From Aptenodytes patagonicus (Eukaryota; Chordata; Aves; Sphenisciformes; Spheniscidae), in the NCBI RefSeq assembly GCF_965638725.1, contig NC_134952.1, positions 58,444,065 through 58,508,064 of the forward strand: a DNA stretch of 64,000 nt. The letters are read 5' to 3'. Within the stretch, counting starts at the first letter, position 1; every line of letters begins with the position of its first letter. Below the pieces are notes generated by a model. It was not told the DNA's origin, did no database searches, and saw only the letters and a list, made by a program, of their open reading frames with translations. Below are positions 1 through 13,078 of the stretch, one piece after another. Position numbers and translations under genes: made by a program.

Positions 1-3000
1 TTAAAAACATAGGACCTTTTGTTTCTTTGCTTTGACCACACTGTGACATTAGAGAGCAGAGCTCAGATGAAAACGCTTTCATTTGACTCATTTCATTAAA
101 ACACCCTTTCTCCATCTCATGGGGTTTTTTTGGTTTTGTATTTTGGTTTTTTTTAGGGAGGCAGAGAGGTGCCTCCTGAATGCAACCGAGCGTGACTGGA
201 AAAAGCAGGGGCTTGGCGCGGCACCGCGCGTGTGGCCACGTGCGGGGCAATGCTGACCCCAGCAGCATCATACCGAGAAGCCTGCTTGTTTTTTGGGTGA
301 GTCCCCCTGAAATGACCATTGCCTCCCTTGCACATCTGCGGGGGAGCCCCTGGCTCCTTGCTGCTGCCTCGGGCAAGCCACCAGAAGGCATGGGCAGGGA
401 GGCAAGCTTGGGTGCCAGCGTTCCCACGTGCTGGGCTGGGGAAGGGCTGAGCGGACAGAGAGGGCACCGCCGCTTCGGAAGAGAGGAACGGTTGGAGGGG
501 GAGAGAGGGAAAGCATTATTTCCTGAATAAGTCACCTCGAGTTAAAGCCTCTGGGTTGTGTACAGCAGCCGAGGCTGGTGCTGTCACTCGGTGAGTAATA
601 AAGGAGATGCCAGCTCCCGTCTGAGCTCGTTTTTTATTCTTGCGTTCAGGAAGCGCACTCATCTCAGTAGCTCTTTGCAGCTCTTCTTCGTCACACATGC
701 CGGGTGAGGGCTGTCTGTCCCAGAAAGGGAGACACCTTCCCAGCAAACGGGGAGGCAAAGCCAAGCCCAAAGGAGAGAGGTCTGGCCACGGTGTTTGTTC
801 TGGGATCTCCCCTCTCAAGTCCCCATATAGGTCACTCCCCACGCAGCAAACCCTCTCCTCCCAGATCTTCACTCGGGGACAGCATCACACATGGGAGGCA
901 ACGGGGAAAGATAATCTTTACCCGTGCCAACTCTAAGCTCTCATTTGCCGGAGAAAGCAGCTATTTGCCCTCTCAGGCAATAAACGGCAATTAATTTTTT
1001 TGCTGCTCATCAGCAGCCACCTACTTTCTCTGTAGGCAAAAGCCAGCCCCGCTTTAACGTTTCTTACTGCGTCATATAAGAATCAGCAATCTCACCCAGC
1101 ACTCGCCCAGCTTCAGCAAACGCTACTTGGATCCAGTGGCCTGGCGCGGACAGAGAGCCGCAACCAACGCCATTTGGCTCCACTCGTTTTGGCATACCAG
1201 GGCCCTGTGGGCAAGGTCCCCGCCGCTATTACATATTCTCATTAAAAAAATTAAAAATAAGTGAAATGACATCCAAACTGCAAAGCTTCCCACAGAGACA
1301 CTACCAGCGCTCCTCATGGCCAGACTGGGCAGCAAAGGCACCTCCCTTGCAGCAGCAAAGGCACCGAGACAGCCAGGGGCTGGATAAGGTGGATTTCCAT
1401 GAACAATAACAGGTGAAAATGTAGACTTGTAGAAAGGAAAAAAAAAAAACCAAACAGAAATAGGACCAAGAATAAACTATAGGAGGGAAGCTGTATGGCA
1501 GTAACCGGAATTAAACTGAAATCTTGTCTCATTAATGCCATCATCTTAGCTATCCTTTCTGCCTCCTCCAACACCTATCAGTTATCACATCCTCTTGCTC
1601 ACTTCAGATCTTCAGCTGCATCATCTTCCAGCAAACTCTCACACAGTTAACTACTGGAAACAATCCCATCCCAGTCTAACCGAGCTCTTAATCTTAGTAA
1701 AAGTTATCACCTAAATGACCATTTCAAGATTAGGACCCTGGCATGTGAAGCTTTCCAGGCAGCAGCTGCCATAAAACCATTCAGCATCTAAAGAGACCTA
1801 CGCAAGTCGTCTAAGCAATGTTAAAACCAACAGACAATAACCCGCTGGATTTGTGACTGGTTGCACCATGCTGGGGCTGGAGCCAGCCCCTACTCCTGCC
1901 CAGCCTCCAACACCACGGCAGCCCCTGGGCTTGGGGAGCCCCAGCCCTACCCAGGGATTAATTTATGGAGCTTTTGAACATTGCCTTTATCACCAAACAC
2001 CTCGGCTGGGCTTTTTATTTAAACGTGTTAATTACTTGTGCACTGACATTGCAGCACAGCCACAAGCACATCTTGGCTTGATTTCTGCCGTGGTGATGCT
2101 CGTGGCCCTCGTTTAGCAGGCTTACCTGCATGCTACCTGTCCTGCAAATTGAGTGAGTAATGTGAACCTCGGCAAAAAGGAGTTGGAAGAGGGTTTCTGG
2201 TTATTCAGAAAGTACTCATAAAGCATTTTAAGAGTATTTTGAATCTGTATTTTAAAAAGAATGATCAAGATTCACAGCTGTGCTACATCAGCAGAACGAC
2301 AGTGGTATTAATGAAAAGAGGTCAAATTATGCCAGCCAGAACACGGACCCTGGACTCTTTAAATAAATACAAAATACAAACACAGAGATCATTCAGAGAG
2401 TGAGAAATTGAAGTGCACCTTGAGTGCTCACGTGTGTGTTTGTGCCCAACAGAAGATAAGTCAGCATGCATTTAATCGAGGATGCTGTGTCTTACATGCT
2501 GAGAAACAGTCCACAATTTTCATAAGGGTAAAAGGATAAAGTCCTTCCTGGATGAAGCTTGAAGCAATTGTGCAGCCTCAGAGACAATGAGCAGGTAAAC
2601 CAGATTTTGCCACAGGGATAATGAAGATCAGTGTTTAGCAATTAACTTAGGCAACTGCATCATCCATGCTTCTTTTTGGTATGACAAAACTGGACTCAGA
2701 AGAGTGAAGAAATGTAAACAGAGCCATTTCTCCTATGTCAGCTGTAGTTTGCTGGCTTTGTCAGCCATGATCTAGGTCCCCAAAACCTCCGTGCAGAGTG
2801 CACCAAGCTTGTTCCGTTGTCATGCCATTACCCCCGATGCTCAGAAGTACGAGTGCGCAGGGAATGCCATCAGCAAGGAAGGGTGAAGGAAGCAGGTGGG
2901 GGACATTACTCTCTGCTGGCGGGACGAACCTGCACCTCCCCGTGCCGCTGCCCCAGCTCCAGCCCACACCATAGCTGTACGCCTCCTCTTCTCCATGCCA

Positions 3001-6000
3001 TCCTGGCCTGCCAGGCTTACATGTCTCATCTCCAGCAGTTAAGGGTGGGAGAAGCTCCTTCCTTCACTGCCTGGTGAGCTCTGGCCTCCTTTGCTTGCGT
3101 GTCATGCTCCCGCCACCTAAGTGCTGGCTGGGTGACTGCCTGGTGGCTTGGGGAAGCACAGGTTTGCTATTAAAGGCACCAGAGAGACAGGCTGTTTCTT
3201 TTGGTTTTCTTCTTCCTTCCTTCCAACAAGGCTATTTTTAAAGTTTGGGAAAGGATTCAAGTCAAATGAGAAAAAAAAACAACCACTTCTAGGCATATTT
3301 ATACAATAAGTAGTCTTTTTTTTTTTTGCCTCCTGGTTTGTTTTTGCACATGCTGTGCTTTCATCGTGGGATCTTTTTGCCTTCCCCCCCCCCAAAGGAA
3401 ACCAATGAAAGAAATCATCATCCTAGCGGCCAGTAATTGTCAGGTTAGATATGAGATAAAACTAGAAGCAATGATACAACTTTCTGGAACGGGTACAGAA
3501 ACAGAAACGCTGCTCATTTTAGCTGCTGCACAGTTGCACATTTGTGGCACGCGAACTTACTTTCCTGGGAGCCTTGCTGATGAGCAGGTTTTCTGCTCTG
3601 GCCACAAAGCCCATCTGACAGCAAGCACCTATGCCCCTGCAGCCCCTGGGGGAGGCCAGAGGATGGCCCAGCCATCCTTATTCAGATTTATTTCAAGAAA
3701 CCAGTCAGTCATCCCTTCTTCTGAATTTGCCCCTGCCTGCAGTGGCTTCATGGGACACTGTTAGCCCATTGCTCGGAGGGTGCCCTTGGCCACCGTGGCA
3801 TGCTTGGCTCCTGCCGCCCCGGTGTACTGTCAAGGCTTGGGGCTGCCGTTGACTGTCCTTGATGAACGTTACACATATTTGCAGGCAACAAATACCTGCT
3901 GTGACAAAAAAATACAAAATGAGGGAAATAAAGTTGCATAAGTTGTTTCAGCTTGGGATAATGACTCCACCAGCATCTGCGGGCTGACAGGCTGCTTAGA
4001 TTAATGTCACCTTCAAGAACGTGGCTTGATTTTTCCTTTAAACATTTTGTCTTTACCAACAAGCCCCTCACCTTAGCACCGAATAATTGACTCTGCCTTG
4101 AAGTTACTAGAGCTTGTCACAACGCTTTAAATATTGGGCTGGCTGCAGCTCTCATGTAGCCGAGGGAAGCAGCCGAGGAGTCGGCAGCACCTCACCTCCC
4201 TGTGCCATGGCAGAGCTGGGTGTGCTTGAACCACCAGATGCCCCCCTGGTGTGGCAAGCAGCTCCTCACCGCTGCTCAGGCTTCCCAAAACACATCAAAG
4301 CTCAAGGGTTTCCCCCAGATCTGCCTGGGGAGAGGAGAAATGGGAAGCACCCCTCCTGCAACACCAAGCCAGACAGCTCTTCATGGCTTTCTTCCGTTCT
4401 AAAACTTTTTAATATTTTAATTAATAATTTAAATACACTTTAGGTTCACTGGTAGAAGTGGCCAAGCACAATCACTGTATAACAGAGCCATATATTCACT
4501 TTCAACCACACACCGACCACCTTCCTGCACAGGAGAGAACCCGCACCAACAAAATCATCCTGGCTACAAACTACCTTATTACTTTTGCAAAAGAGATATT
4601 TTTCAGTTTTATTTAGAGCACAGAAAGGAAGAAAAAAAAAAAAAAGAGGAAACTGTTTAAAGTCAGTGACACAAAGGCAAGATCTGTTCAGATAAACATA
4701 AACGTGACGGCACAATTTTCTTTGGTCTTCTTTCTATCAAATCTAAAAAATTATTTTTAATTGATTCTTGAAGCACTTTTTGAAGTTCAATAAATGCTTC
4801 AGAAATCAGTTGGGAGTCCACAAATGTTAATAGTATTTAGCTCATTTCAATAAAAATGGCCTCATTAACATGCCAGCTGCTAAAACGTGTGATACCAACT
4901 GTGTCCTTCTGCCAGCCTGCAGGGAAGCATTCCTACTTACTACTCAGTTTTGCTTTAAAAGAGACCATTTAGAAAACATACCCATTTTACTGTATGCACA
5001 CGTTCAGATAATTACTTCACTACTGCCCTACCCCCAAAAATGGCTTTAAAAGTCCCCGGCAGCCCTTCCAACGAGGTGAGCTCAGGCTGGCTTTCTTTAC
5101 GGATTTTTTTTCTGCAGGCAAGTAAAACCTCATTCGCCTTCCCATCCATCAACGCAGAAGGAGCCAGGTGAGCACCGCGCCTGTCTGAGGCAAGAAGTTT
5201 TTCATTATGGCTCTGCTACGTGGAAATAAATAATCTTTGCTCAGCTCTGCCACTGTCAAGCCATGACCGGCAGCTGCACCTCCCTTTAGCGTGTGTAAGC
5301 ACCCAACCTCCAGCTCCAAAATTTGAGAGTCATATTGCAGCTAGCATGAGAGTGAGTGCCTGCTGCCTTCACCCATCTACATGAACTAAGATGCCCCACA
5401 TTTTGGCTTTATAAACAGCTTTTTAACTAGTATTTGTGCATTGTGGTTAGCTTTCTGAGACCTTTGGATGAAAGCTATTAGAAGCTTTCAGGACTGGGGT
5501 GATGCCTGTGTTTGAATGGGTACAACATCCAACCCAGGCTCGGGGCAGAAATAACATTTGGAAGCTCATTTTGAAACCTTTAATTTGCTGCTTTAAGCTC
5601 CTTAAGCCAGCTGCTGCTGCCACCCTCCTGGCTGGCCCTTGCACGGTGAGGACTTCAAGTAACACTGCAGTGCTTTAGAGGCACAATAACAGTAGCAATA
5701 ATAATGACATGCCAAATTAAATCGTGTCATTAGGTCACAAGGTAAGTAGTGCTATATAAGTATTTCCAGAGAAAATGTGAGACTTTGTTCAATAAAGTAC
5801 TAATCAAGTCAATGAGATTGACAAAATCCAACTCAAAAAGGTCACCAACAGGTGGTAACACCAAAAATTTCCACATCTAATACATATCTCCAGCATAAGG
5901 CTGCATTAATAATTCCAGATCCCAACATATATCTCAGCTCAAGAAAAACAACCCACTCTGGCCTTTAGGAGTCAGGGTTTGATTCTCAGATTATGTGAAT

Positions 6001-9000
6001 GCCTCTTCTTTGTGCTAACATTTGTGACCGTGTGTCCAGCTGGCGCCATACCTACCAAGCAAGCCGTTCACGCAGTTAAACGAAGCTGGATATGCCAAGT
6101 AATAGCCATTTTACCCAAAGCAGCCTGGATAGCAATACACATGCCAACCTGCCTGCTAAGCCCTGTCCCCTCTCCACTGCAGACCAAAGTAGCATGGGAC
6201 TGACTGTGCCACAAGTGTCCCCCAGCACATACAAGCCAAGAGGAGACACCAGGAGCCATGCCAAGGAACCCATTTCCTCACTGTTTTAGAGCATCCCGAT
6301 GCCTAAAGCAGCAGGATGACAAATCCATCCCGTAAGAGCCAGCATAGAGGTTGCAAAGCCCTCATCATGCTCAGGTACGCCTTTGGTGGGGAATCACAGA
6401 AGGAACTCAGTCCCATATAGCTGAAGAGCAGCTGTGCAGGATGCAACCCTAAAAAGCAGACCAGACCCTGTGAAAGGCAGGGCAACAACAAGCAAAATTA
6501 AGTAGCTATCAGCAGGCACTGCAACAGCAGGTCCTACACATGGGTGCCCATCTGGTCCCACAACCCCTCGTCATCCTGCAGCTTCCACCCTGGGTGCCGG
6601 CACAGCAGGATGCAGCTCAGGCACTTCAGTGCAGGAATCTGAGCCCGCATTACTGATGGAGGTGGATTTAAACTAAGCCACGAGTCAGCAAATGGGCTGA
6701 TTTGGCTCTACCGCTCATGCTGCAATGGGAAAGAGGCAAAACAGAGAGTGGGACTCAGTGAGCATTTGAACCAGCATGCACAACCTGTTCAACTATTTCC
6801 TGAGTTCCTTGTAGGAGTGGAAACGGTGTTGTATGCCTGCCTTCACCCTTAGTCCTGCCTTTTTCCACCTTCTCTTTTCTGGGTTCCAGCTAAGACCATT
6901 AAAAATGTGATACTCTGGCGTGGCTTTTCCACTACTTGCATTAGCACCCTGCTGGGTTAGAAGCACAAGAAAAAACTCCTCCCCCAGCACCCTCAGACCC
7001 ACCACAGCTCAAGACGCCGGCAAGCACCAGAGAGACATCCTACCTGTTATCCCAGATGTGCCCTCACCTCTGTGAAACCTTGCCGGGGAAAAGAAAGTCA
7101 GTGCATCACCAAAATTTCAGGCAAAGATACAGCACCCTACAGCACAGGGTGGGCTGGAAAGGGAAACGTATGGGTCCTGCAACTGCGGCGAGCACGAGGC
7201 CAGCAAATCCCATCTGTGATCCTGCAGTTTTGGCCAGAGGTCCCCAACCGCTTGGTGCCTTTGAGCAGAGATCTGCTATTGCTGTTTCCTCCCGTGGTGG
7301 GGCAAACCTCATAGTCCCATGGAAGGCGGGGACATGCTGGGTGACTCGTGCCACCCCGCTGGCTGTCACCACCCTGGGCAACCTGTGCTGTGAAAACAGA
7401 GGTGTCAGCCCCTCCCACAGTGCTCAGTGCTTCTGAGATGACTCCACTGCCTTTTGGTAATCAGAAAGCCTCGGGGCACCTCAAGTTCGTATATGAAGCA
7501 TAATTAAATAAAAAGTGGCCCAGACCACAAGCAGAAAAGGCCACAGTACAGCTGAACAGGTTAGAAATACTCAGTTCCTCTGAATCCACTGTGAGATGCT
7601 GAGCCCAAAGCCTGGCCCAGGACCCTCCAAGGCCACCCAAGAAATCAGAGTAAAACCATGGGGACTAACTGCACAGGGTTATTACAAAGGTTAAAGTACA
7701 AACGGCTTCAGAAAGCACTTATACATGTTCACAAAAGGCCAGTCTGCCTGACCATGAGGTGTAATTGCCTCTGTGATGTCCTTGAGGACATCTTTGGTCG
7801 CCAGATCGCGGCCACATGTCCATGCACTGGCTGGCAAAGACTGGCACCTCCATCATAATGCTTGGCAGTGGCCATGCATTGAGTCAGGGAAGAGGACACC
7901 GGAGAGGCTCCTCTGCCCTCGCCTGCTCCGAGCAGAGGGGAGAGGTGCTGGCCAGGAGGCCACGGTGGTCCGTGCAGCGCATTGGTGCTGTCCGCTGCAC
8001 AGCCCAACTGGGAATTTCAGCCCCTGAGGACAACCTTCCAGAGCTACAAATGTTTTGCTCGACAGATAAATATATTTTTGTTAGGTATTCCCTTACCAGG
8101 CTCTGTGCAGAAGTGCTGCAATAGCTGGAGTCTCTTCAAATTTCTCAGCTAAACATTTTTAAAGTGCAATTATGTTTTTTTGCCATTAAAGACCTATATG
8201 AAAGTGCACACAGCAGGGTAGCATTCTCCAGACCTACACATTCACAGCCTTTGCCCTATAAAGCATCGCTCCCACCCCTGTCCATGAGGCAGGCACCCGT
8301 CCCCGGGCACCAGCCATGAACTGCCAAGTTTCAGGGGGTGAAGGCGCCCGGCTCCCTCCTTCCCCTCTCTCCTCCCAGTTTTATTTCGGGTCACCCGTAT
8401 TTCGCTGGAGAGGTCAGAGTGTGGCAGCACAGCCGCGGCTGAGGCCCTTCCCGGAGGGAGGAAGGTAGCACACAGAGCTTTTGAAGCGATGATAAGAGAG
8501 AATGCTGCAATTAGAGGGTTGCAGTTTCTCTGGCAAATTTGCATTTTAAACTACTTTTTTGTATAATTGCATTTCATCTTTCTTTTCACTCTGACTCTTG
8601 TAACTTTTATTATTATTTCCTAAGGATGGCTCAAAACACTGTATAAGACTACAATTAAAAAAGAAAGAACAATTTTATATCAGTATGAATTTTTTCTTAA
8701 AATATTCCTTTGAGATTAACCATTAGAAGAAAGAAAAAAAAAAAAAAGAAAAAAGGCTGCTGAGACAAGGGGAAGCAGAAGGCGGCGATGCCAAAAGGGA
8801 TCTCACCCTGAGGAGGGAGCTGCAGGTTCTGGCTCATTACCCCAAGCTCTGCAGAAAGCAGAGGGGCTGTAGCAAGGACTTCTTCCTGGCCACCTCCCAG
8901 CCAGGCAGACACCCCGACCCCCCCACAAGGGGAAAACCCAATTATGAGCCCCTTTGCCCCGGGGTTCACAGCTTGGCCCCGACTGCTAAATCCAATTACC

Positions 9001-12000
9001 TCCGGGTCCCATTAAGCAAAGATACCTTGACAGCTCTGCTATCAGGATAGATTAACCCACAGCCAGATGAATCCCCAGATCCTCTCCTCCCTCCCCTCCG
9101 CAACTCTGCTGGTTGCGTGAAAAGTCAAACGGCACCATTGTGGCAGATCTTCTGCACCTTCATTTCTCATCCCCTCCAAATAGCCTCTTGCCACTCACCA
9201 AATACACCAGTGCCCTCAAAATGGGAGCGGGGGGCTCAGCCTCTGACAGGGCCATGGAGATGCTGAGCCAACGCAGCCAGCTGCAGGGGACAGCCCACGC
9301 CGTGGAAAAGACGAGAGCAATAAGAAAATACTCCCAGCTGTCTCAATACACCAAAAAAAAGCACGTCTAGATCTCTCCAGCGTGCTCTGAAGGGGAAAGA
9401 AAAGCTAGTAAAAGGAGAAGGAAAATGCACTTCAATCTATAATAAAACAACGCCGCTGCCATTGTCAGGCACCTGAATGGAGACATGAAGGTTAGATGAG
9501 CCTATGTTATATTTAATGCTGTCAAACGCTGTTTGGACACAAAGTGCGGCTTGCGTTATTGCCATGCTCCCCGCCTGCAAGGCTGCCTTGCAGCGTGAAA
9601 GGATCCCCAGCATGTAATGGGCTCATTTTTTTGTAATTGCAGAATTTGAGTCAAGAAAATGGTGGGGACTTTGTATTTGAATGTCACCTCTGATATGTCG
9701 TGTTAATTTTCCTCTTTTAATACCCTCATCTGGATGCTAATGCCAGATGATTATGTTGGTATATGAAATGAATGCAAGCAGGTCTAAGTAAAAGGGCACC
9801 AATTCATACCCCATCAGGACATGGGTCCATGGATTTATTGACATACCAGTCTCAATTCTGATCTGAGTTAAGCCAATATAAATTAAACGTAGCTCCCTTA
9901 AAAAAAATAACTAGTGACTGGGGAAGGAGAGGTCCATGGCTGGTATTAACCTACACATCTCCTCCGAAAGCAGTGCTTCTGCAGAGACTGAGCCTGGCTG
10001 GACATGTCCAGCCCAGCCAGGCCCATGAAGGCTACATAAGGACATCCAAGAGGCTGCTCCTGAGGCAGCGCTGCATGCTACTTTCAGCCTAGTTTGCAGG
10101 GTTTTTTTGTAAACTAGCTTAGCTGTTTTATATACACTCTGTTCCTCGCAGAGGGGGAAGCAAGATGGGATTTTTCCCCTCCTCTTCCCTCACCCTCCAG
10201 CACATGCAGCAGTTTCACTATGTCTAGATTTTGTCACTACAACAAACCTTCTGGGGTTTGGTGGGTTTTTTTTCCCTGTGAGTTTTTTTTCAAAGTCTTT
10301 TAAGGCGGGAAAAAGAAACAACTCAATAAATCAGTGCTTTGTTTTACTGCACTAGCTTAAGACAATATCCTTAGGATATTACTAATTAATGATCTAACCC
10401 TTACAGCTTCTCCACAGTAGGATAAAAGTTGGCAGAACAGAGAAGCTCCAGATGGAGGAAATCTTCTGCATCAGATAAGGCTTTATGAGTTACAAGCCCC
10501 TGCCATTCACTCTTAAGGCCACAGCCATAAGCCACTTGTTATGTTGCAAATCAGCTGAAAATACCCTAAATGCAAACCTCTCTTTTAAAACCACCTGTTG
10601 CATCAGAGGCACTCAGAGTCTAACACTCTGATTTGGGTGTAGAAAGCACTTTTTTTTTTTTTAATTGAAAGAAAGTTTACAGTGGTGAAAAATAAGAGAG
10701 GAAAGGATGAACTGCAGCCACACAGCCCAGCTTCAAACACATCCTGTTAAAAGTTCGTGGAATAAAAAGTTACACAGCACTAGCAGAGTATCTGCAAGCT
10801 AGCGCTGGGTGAAGTTTTAACCTGATTGACTTGCTCTTTTTCTTTTTCCCCCCTGCAAAAACTATAATTTATTTTCTATTCTAAGCCCTTTTGAGAAAAC
10901 AGCTCGTGTGGGTTTGATGCCAAGTGCACAGTAATAATAATAATACTAATCCAGAAGCCATAGGCAAGACTGCAGAGCTCTTTACAGGGCCCCCAGCCCA
11001 TGGGCAGGAGATCCCTAAGCCAGCACCTGAAAGGCTTCTTGAACCAGGAAAATTAGCTGCAAAGCCTTTACAAAAGACCTATTTTCAGCAAATTAAAATG
11101 AAGGCAATACAACAGAAATACAGAGCGTGACTGGTAATCCATCACCGTACAAGCCATACCGGCCAAGCCACCTCCCCACACTGCTTTGCCCCCTGCTTCA
11201 GCATCACGGGGACGTGCACAGCTCGTCCTGCTCCTTTCAAGTTATTAAAGCACTTTGGGCCATTCCTGCATAAGAGGGCCCTGAATGAGCCAGGATCTCA
11301 ACTTTCACGTTCAGGTCGAGATTTCGCATGCACTGACCCACCAACATTGAGTCAAACCCAAAACCCCCGCTCACGTCTCCTGTTCCCAGCTCTCACCATC
11401 CCGGTTTAGTTAGGTTGCAGTAACCACTTAAACTCTCTCCTCAAAGTTACATAATCTTCTGTGTTATTGGAGTGGCCTTTTTTTAACTGATGAAGATTAA
11501 GCACTTCATTTTGCCTTTTAAAATCTGTGCTCCATATCGTCTCATGATTTTAAAATGCCTGGTAGGATTAAACTTAAGACTTTTCTCCATTGGGTCCACT
11601 AAAGCTTCTGCAATTTGAATCTGTGTTTTTTTGATAAGACAAGAGGATCCCACATAAATCACTGGAGTTTGTTATTTTTAAACAGTTCCCCCTCCCCATC
11701 TTCACAAAAGAAGGGATAATCTGAATTTTAGATTTTAAACACTGATCTCACTTGAGTCTCCTTCTATTCCAGATAGTGACGTTACGCCTGCTGTCTAATT
11801 AAGGAAGAGATGGATTAAGTGATAGATTTATCGCCTGCCTTGGAAATTACCATAACCATTATTATAATAGTAATGTCTACCTCATACAGGATCCAGAAGT
11901 GCTTAACCAGCTAAAGAAATCCTGTTTCCATTGCACATGTGTAACAGCAGTGGCATACGGAACATCTCCAGGCTAAAAATCAGGCCAGGATCCAACCTAG

Positions 12001-13000
12001 TGCATATTTGTGCTAGATGTAAAGTACTTGTGAGCGGTCCTCATTCGTGAGCTTTCATAGTGTAATTCATAGGTTTAAAGATACATGTATACAGCGGGAA
12101 CATTAGCAGCCCACCCACCCCACCAAAGGAAAAAAAAACAACTACTTTGCTAGAGAGGGATTTAGTCAATTTAGGTGCCTAAGTCCACAGCGAGATCCTG
12201 AAATGCCTTCTTTAGATGTTGTGGAAGCTCTACATGCATCTCTTTTTAAAAAGTTTACAGCTCCCCAAAAGCCTTCATCTCCAATTTGGAGAGACAGGAG
12301 TATTTCAGCCATGGCAGAGTAGATCATGTTGGTGTCCTACATGCACCAAAACCCAAATGGGGTAACAAAAGTAATAGCAGATAAATGCTCACATGCCCTA
12401 AGGTGCTGTATGAGGAGAGCCCTGCAGGATGTTTGGGAGCTTGTCTCAAAGCAAAGAGAAGTCAGTAGGGGCAGCTACTGTGCCAAGAAGGGGGCTCAAG
12501 AAGGGTTTCCCACTAACCTTGTCATTCCTCATCCTTCAGGCCACGACATAACTGCAGAAACACACCACCTTTGCCTGCTGCTTTACAAAGTCTGCATTCC
12601 CATTCCATTTCTAAAGATCATTTCACAGACTCCTCAAGGCAGCAACTGGAAAACCCTGCACCTCCAGAGCCACAGACCCCCATGACACCAAGCAGCAAGA
12701 GAGCACAAGGAGGGTGACAACTCCAGGGCACAGCCAGGCTGCCTTCAGGGGGTGCTGAGAAGGCTTTCCAATAGAAGAGCAATGCCTAAAAAATGCCGGC
12801 TGTGCCTGGAAGGTGGGTGCTCAACAGGTGCGCATTGTAAGGAAGAGGGAGAACCTAAATGTTGCCCCTAATCCTCTTAATTCAGAGGAACGTGGCAGAG
12901 AAGGTTTTTAGCAGAGCATGTAAATCACGGCGGTTTGCAATTGTAGCTGGCTTTATCGAATTGTGTGCTAAAATCAGTAATTCTTCTAGGCCAGGAGGAA
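1..13000. other. gene-free stretch, left part of desert
   Basis: No supported gene is visible. Open frames here are short, overlap on both strands and lack splice-bounded or domain-like structure. The stretch holds ordinary A/T-rich and mixed DNA with homopolymer runs, for example A-rich tracts near 1,440, 4,630 and 8,733 and a T-run near 10,650. A short inverted repeat at 9,726-9,750 is listed separately. I see no tRNA, rRNA or CRISPR-like structure. Confidence 0.6.
9480..9760. promoter_or_regulatory. possible enhancer-like stretch with paired CATCTG E-boxes
   Basis: This stretch has mixed composition, no simple repeats and several homeodomain-like TAAT cores. It ends with TCATCTGG at 9,726-9,733 and its exact reverse complement CCAGATGA at 9,743-9,750, separated by 9 bp containing GCTAAT. 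CAGATG/CATCTG is the E-box form favoured by proneural bHLH factors. A regulatory role is inference from motif arrangement only; two inverted E-boxes can occur by chance. Confidence 0.15.
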
Positions 13001-13078
13001 GATTATCATCTGGTGTAAATTCTCATACTTACAAAATAGCACGTTAATTGCTGTGATAATTTACACCAGCTGAGAATC
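13001..13078. repeat. foldback repeat, probable old amniote palindromic element
   Basis: 13,001-13,021 and 13,058-13,078 are reverse complements at 19 of 21 positions, including a perfect 12-bp core (CTGGTGTAAATT against AATTTACACCAG). The loop is 36 nt. The right arm, with its TTTACACCAGCTGAG wording, resembles the end of a palindromic interspersed repeat common in turtle, crocodile and bird DNA. I therefore read it as a decayed non-autonomous transposon. A microRNA-like hairpin is an alternative, but the large loop and repeat-like arms argue against it. Confidence 0.45.
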
